In this document: positions 17,543-25,454 of the stretch, in pieces
How positions within the stretch are numbered: position 1 is the stretch's first letter
How the letters are laid out: each line of letters begins with the position of its first letter
From: Armatimonadota bacterium
GTDB taxonomy: Bacteria; Armatimonadota; Fimbriimonadia; Fimbriimonadales; GBS-DC
DNA: 42,798 nt
Assembly: GCA_023511915.1 (NCBI GenBank)
Contig: JAIMAN010000019.1
Span: 1-42,798 of the forward strand
Reading direction: 5' to 3'
Made by a program: the position numbers and the translations under genes
Notes under the pieces: model-generated
What the model saw: only the letters and a program-made list of their open reading frames with translations
Database searches by the model: none
What the model was told of the DNA's origin: nothing

Positions 17543-18439
17543 ATGGGGCGACTGGACGAAGTGCATCACCCCGAGTGGCACAACTGCCTGCGCCTTGTCA
17601 GCGACGCCTACGAGCTGCTCGTCCCCACGCAGTTCGGCATCCGAATCCTGCACTTCGGGTGGGCGGGCGGCGAGAACCTGTTTTGGACGGAGCCGTCGCC
17701 AACCGAATCCGCAGACGCTTGGCGCGTCTACGGCGGGCATCGGCTCTGGCACGCGCCCGAACATCCCATCCGCACCTACTGCCCCGACAACGACCCCATC
17801 GAGTGGCACTGGGACGGGTACCAGCTCCTACTGCGTCAGCCCACCGAACCGCGCACGGGCATCCAAAAGGAGGCGGCGATTACGCCGCACACCGACTCGG
17901 TGCAGGTGCGCCATCGGCTAGTGAACCGCAATCTGTGGGAGGTGCGGCTGGCAGCGTGGGCGCTGAGCGTGATGCGCCCCAGTGGTGTCGCGCTCATCCC
18001 CCAAGAGCCGTACCACCCGCACCCCGACGCGCTGCTGCCCGTGCGCCGCGTCGCGCTGTGGGCATACACCGATATGAGCGACCCGCGCCTGCGCTGGGGC
18101 AAGCGGCTGATTCAAGTGCGCCAAGACCCGCGCGCCGACGCGCCGCTCAAAATCGGCGTCAGCAACACGCTGGGCTGGATGGCGTACTGGCTGGGCGAGA
18201 CGCTGTTCGTCAAGCGGTACGCCTACGACCCGTCCGCGGAGTACCCCGACCTCGGCTGCAACACGGAGGTGTTCACGAACGCCGCGATGCTGGAGCTGGA
18301 GACGCTTTCGCCCCTGACAACGCTGCCCCCCGACGGCGCGCTGGAGCATATCGAGCGGTGGTCGCTGCATCGGGTGGGGGCGTATCTGGACGACGAAGAC
18401 GCGCTGCTGGAGACGCTCGCCTACGCCTTGCGCGATTGA
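17543..18439 (+). CDS. DUF4380-like protein (galactose-mutarotase-like fold)
   Basis: 298 aa from ATG 17543. It resembles DUF4380 proteins, which are related to the aldose-1-epimerase/galactose-mutarotase fold: early VPTQFGIRILHFGW, then YGGHRLWHAPE, and beta-rich sequence throughout. A sugar-handling or lectin-like role is plausible, but no catalytic residues can be assigned. It starts 5 nt after the sugar transferase and is the last gene of the cluster. Its end overlaps the convergent LacI gene by 19 nt. Confidence 0.65.
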   Translation: MGRLDEVHHPEWHNCLRLVSDAYELLVPTQFGIRILHFGWAGGENLFWTEPSPTESADAWRVYGGHRLWHAPEHPIRTYCPDNDPIEWHWDGYQLLLRQPTEPRTGIQKEAAITPHTDSVQVRHRLVNRNLWEVRLAAWALSVMRPSGVALIPQEPYHPHPDALLPVRRVALWAYTDMSDPRLRWGKRLIQVRQDPRADAPLKIGVSNTLGWMAYWLGETLFVKRYAYDPSAEYPDLGCNTEVFTNAAMLELETLSPLTTLPPDGALEHIERWSLHRVGAYLDDEDALLETLAYALRD

Positions 18440-19473
18440 GGCGGCGCCGCGCTCTCGCGCACAATCAGTTCGCCTTCCATCAGGCAGTTGCCTTGCAGGG
18501 GCGCGCCCGTCTCTATCTGCTGCAGGAGCGCGTCGGCGGCGGCGTAGCCGATGTCGTGAATCGGGTTGCGAATCGTGGTTAGCGGCGGTTTCGCCAGCGC
18601 CGCCATCGGTATATCGTCGAAGCCGACCACCGACACATCGCGCGGCACGCGCACGCCGTGCTGGGCGCAGGCGTCCAACGCGCCGAGCGCGAGTAGGTCG
18701 TTCGAGCCGACGATTGCCGTTAGGCGCGGACGCACCTGCAACAGTTGCGTCGCCTCCGCGAAGCCGCCCGAATACTCGTAGTTGCTGGGCGCAATCCAGT
18801 CGGGTGGCGCCTCGATGCCCCAGTCTGCCATCGTCTCGATGTACGCCTTAAGCCGTTGATGCGCGCTCCACTGGTTGTCGGGTCCCTTGATGAAGCCAAT
18901 CCGCCGATGCCCCTGCTCCAGCAGCCAGTTGACCAGTAGGCGCATCATCGGCTCGTTCGCGCTGTCGACGCAGTAAAAGCCCAGCGATTTGGGCAGCGTG
19001 CTGCCGACCACTACGCAGGGCAGGTGCGTGTGTTGGTGGTACTCCAGTAGGGGGCTGCCCATCAGCGGCACAATCAGCAGCAGCCCGTCCACTGTGCCGT
19101 CGTCCAGCTGCGTCCAGAGCGTGCGCGGGTCTAAGTCGTTCAGCGTGATGATTTTCAGGTGGTAGTTGCGCGGGGCAAGCGCCTCCACAACGCCGTCCAG
19201 CACGGCGGTCGCGTAGTGGTTGCGCGTGAAGATAGCGTGCTGCGGCTCCATCACGATGCCGATGGTGTGCGTGCGCCGTGCGGCGAGGCTGCGCGCCACA
19301 CGGTTCGGGCGGTAGCCCAGCCGATGCGCCGCTGTCAGCACGCGCTCGACCGTCTCGGGGCTGTGCAGCCCGCTCTTGTTGTTCAAGATGTTCGACGCTG
19401 TGCCGATCGAGACGCCTGCCGCCTCCGCCAGTTGCTTCAAAGTGGGGCGTTTCACACGCCGCGCCGTCTTCAC
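18421..19473 (-). CDS. LacI family transcriptional regulator
   Basis: 350 aa. The N-terminal LacI helix-turn-helix is complete: PTLKQLAEAAGVSIGTASNI and the hinge region RRTHTIGIV. The periplasmic-binding-protein-like effector domain (about 65-335) contains FIKGPDNQWSAHQRLKAY and GSNDLLALGALDA. The start is GTG (19471-19473); a second GTG seven codons on is possible. A TATAAT 6 nt upstream of the first GTG predicts a leaderless message. Its target is unknown, and being convergent with the polysaccharide cluster gives no direct hint. The effector is presumably a sugar. Confidence 0.93.
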   Translation of the reverse strand: MKTARRVKRPTLKQLAEAAGVSIGTASNILNNKSGLHSPETVERVLTAAHRLGYRPNRVARSLAARRTHTIGIVMEPQHAIFTRNHYATAVLDGVVEALAPRNYHLKIITLNDLDPRTLWTQLDDGTVDGLLLIVPLMGSPLLEYHQHTHLPCVVVGSTLPKSLGFYCVDSANEPMMRLLVNWLLEQGHRRIGFIKGPDNQWSAHQRLKAYIETMADWGIEAPPDWIAPSNYEYSGGFAEATQLLQVRPRLTAIVGSNDLLALGALDACAQHGVRVPRDVSVVGFDDIPMAALAKPPLTTIRNPIHDIGYAAADALLQQIETGAPLQGNCLMEGELIVRESAAPPQSRKA

Positions 19474-19479
19474 GCCCTA

Positions 19480-19485
19480 ATTATA
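19480..19485 (-). promoter_or_regulatory. -10 box of the LacI gene, probably leaderless
   Basis: TATAAT preceded by TAGTG, only 6 nt before the GTG start. Initiation at the usual distance would begin on the start codon itself. Confidence 0.45.
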
Positions 19486-19512
19486 CACTACTCCCGACCG
19501 CTGAGGGAACGC

Positions 19513-19752
19513 CTACCGCACCTTCCCACCACCCCAAGGGGTAAATAATGAGGGTGTAGGTGTCGGTGTTTGGGGGATGTCTTCCTCTTCGTCGTCGTAG
19601 AGCGCGACGGCGTTGTCTGTCCACTCGTTGGGAGCGAAGGGGCGGGGGGCGTATAAGCGACGCAAGAGCGGGAATTCGTCCTCGAAAGGTACGCCTTCCA
19701 CACCCTCGACAAGCCCTGTCTCTTTCGCGATTGTGTAAGTATGGTATCGCAT
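19513..19752 (-). CDS. Small hypothetical acidic protein
   Basis: 79 aa, not recognised. Starts MRYHTYTIAKETGLVEG, has an acidic patch (DDEEEDIPQ) and a Pro/Thr-rich tail. Codon use in the middle is C/G-ending like its neighbours, and a promoter-like AGGGTATCCT lies 22 nt upstream, which supports a real gene. A second ORF in another frame (19488-19769, starting MGTNN) is only 5 nt from that -10 box but has the low-complexity look of a shadow. Could be a degraded gene. Confidence 0.42.
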   Translation of the reverse strand: MRYHTYTIAKETGLVEGVEGVPFEDEFPLLRRLYAPRPFAPNEWTDNAVALYDDEEEDIPQTPTPTPSLFTPWGGGKVR

Positions 19753-19877
19753 CGGTTGTTCGTTCCCATACGGTAGGATACCCTACATTTTCACGCAGGT
19801 CTGTCTCGTAGGGTTTCCGCGTGATGGTCTCCATAGCAGATAGGATGCCCGATAGTCAACAATTGCTCGACGGTCTC
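19753..19877 (-). other. Intergenic region with one promoter-like site
   Basis: Between the GT-C gene and the small ORF. It holds TATCCT (19775-19780) preceded by AGGG on the minus strand, matching the promoter pattern of the ferredoxin and glutaminyl cyclase genes. I see no RNA gene or other ORF in it. Confidence 0.4.
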
Positions 19878-21281
19878 TTAGGTGTGTGTGTCCGCCTGCG
19901 CATAGACGCGGGTCTCCTTCAGTAATAAAATGAGGCGTTCCAATTCTACCCCCAGCCGTTGGGCGCCCCACGCGATTAGCCCGACATCAAACAGCGTCTT
20001 GCCCAGCTGGGGCAGGTACATGTAGTGTTCGAAAAAGTGCAGGAACGCCATCGGCAGAAACGCCAGCGCGTGCCACAGCCATGCGCCGCCCAACAACCCC
20101 CGCCACCGCCACACCGCCGCCAGCACGCCCAGATAGAGCAGCGTGCCCACCAGGTGATCCCACCCCGTCTTGTCCACCAGCAACACTTCAAGCTGTGCGC
20201 CAATCGCCCGCCAGTATTGCCACTGCCCCACAGGAGGCAGCAGTTCGGTCAGGTAGGTAGAGACAGGTCCCGACAGGCTGCTGCGCAGTTGCTGGCGCTG
20301 GTAGGCAGTCGGCTCGGCGGGCAGCAGGGCGAAGCGCAGCGCGAAGACCAGCACGGCGCATGCCGCCCCCACAGCAAACGCCCGCGCGCCCCAACCGCCC
20401 CAGTCGCGCCGCCGCCAGAATGCCAGCGCGCCCACCAACGCAACCAGCATAATCGGCTGCTCGTAGCTGCCCAGCGCAAGCAGGTACAGCACGCCCCCCA
20501 ACGCCAGCCAGCCCCATCGTCGCTCCGTTGCCCCCCGCAGCAGCGCGTACATCGCCCACACGCCGAACATCGCCCCCAGCAACGCCGTGCGCGAGGGAAC
20601 CCATGTAATCAGGCGCGTGTATTCGGTCGCCAGCAGGCGGTCGAAGCCCCAAAACAGCGCGCCTATCGCAAGGATTATTTGACCCCCCTCCTTTAGGTTC
20701 CCCCTGCCCGCAGGGGGAACCGTCCCCAGCTGGTTCCCCTCGCGAGGCGGGGGGAACCTGAAGGAGCGGGACAATACTTTTCTGCTTGCCACGATGCCCA
20801 CCACTGCCCCCACAAACCACCACGCCGACCACTTCGACACGATACTTGTCAGCCCAATCTGCTGCAGGCTCAGCGCGACGCCCACCCCCAGCGCGAGCCA
20901 TTCAGCGTGGGGACTGCCCACGAGACGCGCGTAGGCGCGCACGAGCGCCCACGCCCCCAGCGCCGTCAGAATCATCAGCAGCCAGTTCGTCAGGCGGAAG
21001 CCCCAGCCCGACTCGCCATAGAGCGCGTAGTCCAGTGCGATGGAGACGCTGCTGATCGGGCGGTAGAAGCCGTTTTCCAGCAGCCAGTCGCCCACGAGCC
21101 ATCGCAGCGCGCCGTGCTGCTGCACGGCATCCAACATCACCGCCGTGTCGCTGTCGGCGCGGATGGGGGAGTCGTGAAACGCTTGGGGCAGCGCGAGCAG
21201 GTGCAGTCCTACGATAACCGCCAGCGCCGCCCAGAGCCAGCCGTCACTTCTTCTGCTTGAAGAAGAGCGCGTTCTTCTCAA
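19878..21281 (-). CDS. GT-C superfamily membrane glycosyltransferase-like protein
   Basis: 467 aa, about 10-11 transmembrane segments. The first extracytoplasmic loop has [13 protein letters not shown] and the second [20 protein letters not shown], the FYRPxSxxSxALDYALxG pattern of bacterial GT-C (mannosyltransferase-like) proteins that use lipid-linked sugars. The start is uncertain: the only in-frame candidate before the first helix is a TTG at 21279-21281, which overlaps the ferredoxin gene by 38 nt and has no clear ribosome binding site. A 79-bp double-hairpin element is inserted in frame in a loop ([12 protein letters not shown]...GRGNLKEGG). The substrate is unknown. Confidence 0.7.
   Translation of the reverse strand: MRRTRSSSSRRSDGWLWAALAVIVGLHLLALPQAFHDSPIRADSDTAVMLDAVQQHGALRWLVGDWLLENGFYRPISSVSIALDYALYGESGWGFRLTNWLLMILTALGAWALVRAYARLVGSPHAEWLALGVGVALSLQQIGLTSIVSKWSAWWFVGAVVGIVASRKVLSRSFRFPPPREGNQLGTVPPAGRGNLKEGGQIILAIGALFWGFDRLLATEYTRLITWVPSRTALLGAMFGVWAMYALLRGATERRWGWLALGGVLYLLALGSYEQPIMLVALVGALAFWRRRDWGGWGARAFAVGAACAVLVFALRFALLPAEPTAYQRQQLRSSLSGPVSTYLTELLPPVGQWQYWRAIGAQLEVLLVDKTGWDHLVGTLLYLGVLAAVWRWRGLLGGAWLWHALAFLPMAFLHFFEHYMYLPQLGKTLFDVGLIAWGAQRLGVELERLILLLKETRVYAQADTHT
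20688..20766. repeat. Double-hairpin palindromic element inside a coding sequence
   Basis: 79 bp with outer arms CTCCTTTAGGTTCCCCC (20688-20704) and GGGGGAACCTGAAGGAG (20750-20766), one mismatch. Inside are two hairpins: GGTTCCCCCTGC/GCAGGGGGAACC with a 2-nt loop (perfect 12-bp arms), and GGTTCCCC/GGGGAACC around TCGCGA. It is read through as a charged, Pro/Gly-rich stretch unlike the membrane protein around it. This is the shape of a REP/BIME or MITE-like element. Confidence 0.75.
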
Positions 21282-21486
21282 TATAGTTTCGCCATTCGGG
21301 GGGCACTTCGGTGTCAGCGTAGATGGCGTTCACAGGGCACTCGGGCTCGCACAGCCCGCAGTCGATGCACTCGTCGGGGTGAATGTAGAGCTGGTCGTCG
21401 CCCTCGTAGATGCAGTCCACGGGGCAGACCGCCACGCACGATTTGTCCTTCACGCCAATACACGGTTCCGTGATAACATACGGCAT
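21244..21486 (-). CDS. fdxA: 7Fe ferredoxin ([3Fe-4S][4Fe-4S])
   Basis: 80 aa. Cysteine pattern matches 7Fe ferredoxins: Cys9, Cys17 and Cys50 for the [3Fe-4S] cluster, and Cys21, Cys40, Cys43 and Cys46 for the [4Fe-4S] cluster, with Cys25 free. The motifs CVAVCPVDC and [12 protein letters not shown] are clear. Close in appearance to Thermus-type ferredoxins. A low-potential electron carrier; no dedicated partner is encoded nearby. AGGAGG precedes the ATG, with a TATCCT -10 box 21 nt upstream. Confidence 0.95.
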   Translation of the reverse strand: MPYVITEPCIGVKDKSCVAVCPVDCIYEGDDQLYIHPDECIDCGLCEPECPVNAIYADTEVPPEWRNYIEKNALFFKQKK

Positions 21487-21502
21487 AAGGATAGCCTCCT
21501 GC

Positions 21503-21515
21503 GCTATAGGATACC
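21503..21515 (-). promoter_or_regulatory. Promoter of the ferredoxin gene
   Basis: GGTATCCTATAGC on the minus strand; the -10 hexamer TATCCT is at 21508-21513. The same 13 bases occur upstream of the glutaminyl cyclase gene (32686-32698). Confidence 0.5.
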
Positions 21516-21519
21516 CGAT

Positions 21520-22173
21520 TCAGTTCTCCAAGTGGGGTTCGTCGCGGTAGCGTTCGAGGACGCGCTTGGCGACATCGCGTAGCAGGTCGGGCAGTTCCTT
21601 GCCTCGAATCGGCTCAGTCGGTTTCTGGTAGAGGGGTGCGCCCGCGCCGACCCAGCCGCCCTGCGCGAGGTACTGAAGCGCGCGGTAGGCGGGGTGGTTG
21701 CGTTCCAGACGAATCGTGGGCTGCGTGCGGAATCGGGTGACGCCGCGCGGCGCGCCGAGTTGCTCGCGCATGCGGGCGTCCAGTCGCTGCGCGTATTGCG
21801 CCAGCATCTGCCCGACCTGATAGCGCGGCATCGGTTTGCCTGCACTGAAGCGCGGCGGGATTGCCCCGCGCGCCTTGAGTTCCTTGAGCGCGGGCTGCGC
21901 CCACGCAGGATGCCTGCCCTCCAGCGATACCGCGCCTGCCGACGCGAGGCTAATCGGCTTTTGGAACGCTTCCGTCAGTCCCCGCTCCAAGTTCACCACG
22001 AACTCGGCGGTCAGCATGGCGACCTCGTAGCCCGTGAGCGGCTCGTCGTAGGCGGAAGTGGGTTTCGGGGGCGGCGCGTGGAAGTTCGGCTGCCGCTGCG
22101 CGCCCTGCGACCAAAGTAGCCCGACAAGCAGTAGGTTCAGCCCCGCCGCCTGCGCCATCGATAAACGGTTCAT
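21520..22173 (-). CDS. Secreted protein with degenerate SLH-like repeats
   Basis: 217 aa. An N-terminal hydrophobic segment (LNLLLVGLLWSQGA) looks like a signal peptide. Three weak repeats follow: around DEPLTGYEVAMLTAEF, HPAWAQPALKELKARGAIP and HPAYRALQYLAQGGWVG. The pattern (H/W-A...AL..L...G) resembles S-layer homology repeats, which would place the protein on the envelope. The similarity is partial and I could not count three full SLH modules. The start lies 7 nt after a CATAAT box, so the message may be leaderless. Confidence 0.55.
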   Translation of the reverse strand: MNRLSMAQAAGLNLLLVGLLWSQGAQRQPNFHAPPPKPTSAYDEPLTGYEVAMLTAEFVVNLERGLTEAFQKPISLASAGAVSLEGRHPAWAQPALKELKARGAIPPRFSAGKPMPRYQVGQMLAQYAQRLDARMREQLGAPRGVTRFRTQPTIRLERNHPAYRALQYLAQGGWVGAGAPLYQKPTEPIRGKELPDLLRDVAKRVLERYRDEPHLEN

Positions 22174-22210
22174 ACCCTTAATTATGGCAGATTCGGCGCA
22201 ACGGGCGCAC

Positions 22211-22555
22211 TTAGCCCGGCGGCCAGCCCATTTGCCGCCCGCCCAGCAGGTGGAAGTGCAGGTGGTACACCGACTGCCCCGCCGCGCGGTTCGTGTTCAG
22301 CACCACGCGGTAGCCCTCCGCCTCGATGCCCTCCTGACGGGCAAGCTCGGCGCACACCCACAGCAGATGCCCCATCAGCCCCTCGTGGTCGGTTTGCATC
22401 GCCGCGAGGTTTTCGATGTGCAGGCGCGGGATGACCAAGATATGCGTCGGCGCCTGCGGGTTGATGTCGCGGAACGCCAGCGCGTGTTCGTCTTCGTAGA
22501 CCACCTGCGTCGGGATTTCGCGGCTCACGAACTTGCAGAACAGGCACGCGCTCAT
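22211..22555 (-). CDS. HIT family protein (HinT/PKCI-like)
   Basis: 114 aa. The histidine triad HLHFHLLGG near the C-terminus and the early CLFCKFVSREIPTQVVYEDE match the HinT branch, which hydrolyses purine nucleoside phosphoramidates. Further conserved residues are in FRDINPQAPTHILVIP and NTNRAAGQSVYHLHFH. Its ATG overlaps the stop of the upstream transposase-sigma fusion gene (ATGA), so the two are very likely co-translated. Whether the partnership is functional is unknown. Confidence 0.93.
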   Translation of the reverse strand: MSACLFCKFVSREIPTQVVYEDEHALAFRDINPQAPTHILVIPRLHIENLAAMQTDHEGLMGHLLWVCAELARQEGIEAEGYRVVLNTNRAAGQSVYHLHFHLLGGRQMGWPPG

Positions 22556-23280
22556 GCCGACCTCCCTGCGGCGTGTTCGCGCCGCCGCTCGCGCAGAATC
22601 TCGCGAATCTTGCGGATAGACTCCTGCGCCATTTGTTGCACCTCGTGGGGCTTCAGTCCCAGTTTTTCCGCCGCCTGCTCCAGCGTGTGCGCCTGCTCGC
22701 CCTGCAGCCCGTACAGCAGGCGCACGACCTCCCGCTCGGCGGGCAGCAGATCGTCCATCACGCGCTCAATCTGTTTGGGGTGCAACGGCTGCGCAAGGTC
22801 ATACACGATTTGCATCAGCACCGTCTTCTCGTCTTTGGCGCGGTGCTGCCACATCTTGAGCGTCTGCTCGATTTGGGCGTGTCCCAGCGTCTCGGCGAAG
22901 TAGCCTTCCGCCCAGAAGTTGCGCTTGCCGATTTCCTGCTCCAAGCGGGGGATGCCCTCGAACAGCCGATGCGCCGTGCTGCGCTTGATATTGCTGATTA
23001 CATCGGCGACGGCATCGGTCGGTTTGATGCCCAGCACCAGATGCACCTGGTTCGGCATCACGCGGTAGGCGATGAGTTCGTACTCGTAGCTTTGGCACAC
23101 TTCGGGGAGCGCATGGGCAAAGAGCGCAGTGACCTCCGCATCAAAAAGGGGTTTCTTCGCGCGGGCGTAGAAGGCGACCAGCACAAACAGGCGGTACGCA
23201 CTGGAGCCTGTCGTGCGCAACTTCTCGAAAGGCGACCGCGCCTTACGCTGCTGCGACCCCTCGGTTGGTTTCTTCGCCAT
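22552..23280 (-). CDS. IS200-like Y1 transposase domain fused to sigma-70 region 4 (catalytic residues lost)
   Basis: 242 aa. Residues about 28-150 follow the IS200/IS605 TnpA fold: YELIAYRVMPNQVHLVLGI corresponds to the HUH strand, NIKRSTAHRLFE to the SSR segment, and FWAEGYFAETLG to the conserved GYfvxTvG motif. The HUH motif reads QVH (78-80) instead of H-x-H. The position of the nucleophilic Tyr (normally in YIxxQ) appears to be Trp144 in LKMWQHR. Residues about 171-230 look like region 4 of a primary-type sigma factor: DDLLPAEREVVRLLYGL, then a helix-turn-helix in TLEQAAEKLGLKPHEVQQMA and SIRKIREIL. It lacks sigma region 2, so it cannot be a stand-alone sigma factor. Best reading: a domesticated, cleavage-dead DNA-binding protein with a -35-type reader. 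It has a normal promoter and a GGAGGG ribosome binding site. Confidence 0.8.
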   Translation of the reverse strand: MAKKPTEGSQQRKARSPFEKLRTTGSSAYRLFVLVAFYARAKKPLFDAEVTALFAHALPEVCQSYEYELIAYRVMPNQVHLVLGIKPTDAVADVISNIKRSTAHRLFEGIPRLEQEIGKRNFWAEGYFAETLGHAQIEQTLKMWQHRAKDEKTVLMQIVYDLAQPLHPKQIERVMDDLLPAEREVVRLLYGLQGEQAHTLEQAAEKLGLKPHEVQQMAQESIRKIREILRERRREHAAGRSA

Positions 23281-23303
23281 GCGTGCCCTCCAGCATCAAG
23301 CGA

Positions 23304-23329
23304 CACCATCGGAAGTATACCCCATGTGG
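23304..23329 (-). promoter_or_regulatory. Promoter of the transposase-sigma fusion gene
   Basis: Minus-strand CCACATGGGGTATACT with -10 hexamer TATACT at 23314-23319, 33 nt before the start codon. Fifteen of these sixteen bases recur at the MerR promoter (26874-26889). Confidence 0.5.
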
Positions 23330-23350
23330 GGGCGTTTTTTCCTGCCTGAA

Positions 23351-25444
23351 TCAGGGCGAATCCGTATACGGGCGCAGCCAATCCGCCAGCGCGGGGAGCG
23401 CGTCGAATATGCGCACGCCTTGAGGCAGGTTGTTCAAGATTTCGCGCCCGTAGGCTTTCGTGCGCGTGCGCGGGTCTAAGATTGCGGCGATCCCCCAGTC
23501 GTCGGCGCGGCGGATGAGCCTGCCGAACCCCTGACGCATCTGCTGCTTGACCATCGGCAGCGTCCACGCGCGGAAGGGGTCTAACGCCTGCGCCTCGAAC
23601 CACGCCTGACGCGCCCGCTGCAGGGGCGTGGTCGGCACTTCGAACGGGATGCGCGTCAGGATCAGGTTCACCAGCGTCTCGCCGGGGGCGTCGAATCCCG
23701 TCCAGAACGAGCGCACCCCGAACAGCACCGAATGCACCTCTTCGCGGAACTGCCGCGCGAGGTCTGCCACCGAGCCGTCGCCCTGCATCAGGATGCGCAC
23801 TCCGTCCAGTTGGATGCGCTCGCGCACGGCGCGCATCTCGGCGACGGAGGCGAACAGCACCAGCGCGCGTCCGTGCGTGAGGCGGATCAGCGCGCCGATT
23901 TCGTCGGCGAGGCGCTGATAGTAGGCGTCTGCGCCAGGCGCGCGGGCATGCGGCGGGGGCGGCGGGATCGCGCCCACGCGCGGCAAGTAGAGCGCGCACT
24001 GGCGACGGTAATCGAACACATAGGGCAGTTGAAGCGTCGCGTGCGCTTCGAACCCCAGTTGCCCCGCGAAAAAGTCGAACCGCCCGTCGATAGTCAGCGT
24101 CGCGCTCATCAGCAGCGCGGGGCGGTCGCTCCACAGGCGCGTGTGCAGCCACTCGCCCAGCGCGAGCGGCTCGTAGCACGCCTTCCAGCGCGGCGCGTCA
24201 GGCTCCACCCAACTTACGCCCTCCGCTGGCTCCGCCAGCCGCCCCAAGTGCTCATACGCCATCACGAACTCGCCGCGGAACTGCAGCAGCAGCTCGCGCA
24301 CGGCGTCGTGCTGCGCGTCGGTGAGTTGCCCCTTGAAGTCCTTCAGCGTCTGGCTCAGTTCCCGATAGAGGTCGCCAATCTCCTTGCGTATCGCCGCTGC
24401 CGTGTGGCTGACCTGTTCGTGCAGGTCGGGTCGGAACGCGCCGTGCAGCGGGCGCATCTGCGCCAGCGTTTCGGGCGCGACGCGCGTAGCGACCCCCTCC
24501 TTCGGTAGGTCGCCGGGGAACGCCATCTGCTCATAGGCGTCGCGCACGCGCCCCGCAAAGCCCGCCACCAACTGCTGCACGGACTGTATCAGCCCCAGTG
24601 GCGGGTTCTCGCCCGTAAGCACGTCGCCAACCTGGTTGCTCAAGTTCACGGCGTGCGCAATCAGCCGTTCGATAAACTTGCTGTCCAGGTCGAACTCCAG
24701 CGCGCTGGCGGCGGCGTCCAGAAAGTCGTGCGCCTCGTCGAGGATCAGGTAGTCGTAGTCGTCCAGCAGCGAGGCTGCGCCGTCGGTCGCTTGGCGCACC
24801 ATCGCGTCTGCCAGCACGAAGGCGTGATTGGTGATAACAATCCCCGCTCGGCGCGCCCGCTCCCGCGCTTGGTAGTAAAAGCAGGTGGGGTAGTAGGGGC
24901 ACAGGCGCGCCCGACACGCGCTCGGCACAGCGATATGCTCCCACAGCCCGCGCATAAACCGCTCGGGCACGCCCCTGCGCCGTAGAAACTCGTGCAGTTC
25001 CGACTCCACGCCCTCCTGCGCGACGCTGACCCACTGCTGGAGGGAATTCGCGAGTTCGGGACGCACGCGCGACGCCTTGTTGCCCCGAATGATGTCGGCG
25101 CAGGCGTAGCGGCTGCGTCCCATCGCCAAGGCGACTTCGGGCGCGGTCGGGAACAGGCTCAGCGCGAGCGGCAGGTCTTTGCGCCAATACTGCTCCGCCA
25201 GCATCGCCGTGTAGGTGCTAATCACGACGCGCTTGCGGTGCTGCAGGCTGTAGGCAATCGCGGGCAGCAGCGCGGCGAGGCTTTTGCCCACCCCCGTCGG
25301 CGCTTCCACCATCGCCGACTGCCCGCGCTCCAGTTGCTCGCACACGAACTGCGCCATCTGGCGTTGCACGGGGCGCGGCTCGAAATCGGGGCGCGACTCC
25401 AGACGCTGGAACGCGGCGTCTACTGCCTCCCACAGGCTGCTCAT
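23351..25444 (-). CDS. dinG: ATP-dependent DNA helicase, DinG/XPD-like
   Basis: 697 aa, superfamily 2 helicase with an Fe-S domain. Walker A is EAPTGVGKS (47-55), and Walker B is DEAH (236-239). Four cysteines between them (Cys115, Cys177, Cys182, Cys188) are spaced as in the [4Fe-4S] domain of XPD and DinG. The C-terminal half has MSATLTIDG, RSFWTGFDAPGE and the motif VI-like QGFGRLIRR. It unwinds 5'-3' at R-loops, forks or G-quadruplexes. A -10 box lies 10 nt before the ATG, and the start is 16 nt after the upstream phosphorylase stop. Confidence 0.93.
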   Translation of the reverse strand: MSSLWEAVDAAFQRLESRPDFEPRPVQRQMAQFVCEQLERGQSAMVEAPTGVGKSLAALLPAIAYSLQHRKRVVISTYTAMLAEQYWRKDLPLALSLFPTAPEVALAMGRSRYACADIIRGNKASRVRPELANSLQQWVSVAQEGVESELHEFLRRRGVPERFMRGLWEHIAVPSACRARLCPYYPTCFYYQARERARRAGIVITNHAFVLADAMVRQATDGAASLLDDYDYLILDEAHDFLDAAASALEFDLDSKFIERLIAHAVNLSNQVGDVLTGENPPLGLIQSVQQLVAGFAGRVRDAYEQMAFPGDLPKEGVATRVAPETLAQMRPLHGAFRPDLHEQVSHTAAAIRKEIGDLYRELSQTLKDFKGQLTDAQHDAVRELLLQFRGEFVMAYEHLGRLAEPAEGVSWVEPDAPRWKACYEPLALGEWLHTRLWSDRPALLMSATLTIDGRFDFFAGQLGFEAHATLQLPYVFDYRRQCALYLPRVGAIPPPPPHARAPGADAYYQRLADEIGALIRLTHGRALVLFASVAEMRAVRERIQLDGVRILMQGDGSVADLARQFREEVHSVLFGVRSFWTGFDAPGETLVNLILTRIPFEVPTTPLQRARQAWFEAQALDPFRAWTLPMVKQQMRQGFGRLIRRADDWGIAAILDPRTRTKAYGREILNNLPQGVRIFDALPALADWLRPYTDSP

Positions 25445-25454
25445 GCCAGCGGAG

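Noticed and set aside
22552-23280. Fusion protein as a working IS200 transposon
   Set aside because: Both catalytic positions are replaced, there is no tnpB, and no terminal hairpin pair or left/right end could be seen around it.
23281-23350. Rho-independent terminator at CCCCATGTGGGGG followed by GTTTTTT
   Set aside because: The stem is only 5 bp with a 2-nt loop, it points to the plus strand where no gene ends, and the bases are better explained as the promoter of the minus-strand fusion gene.
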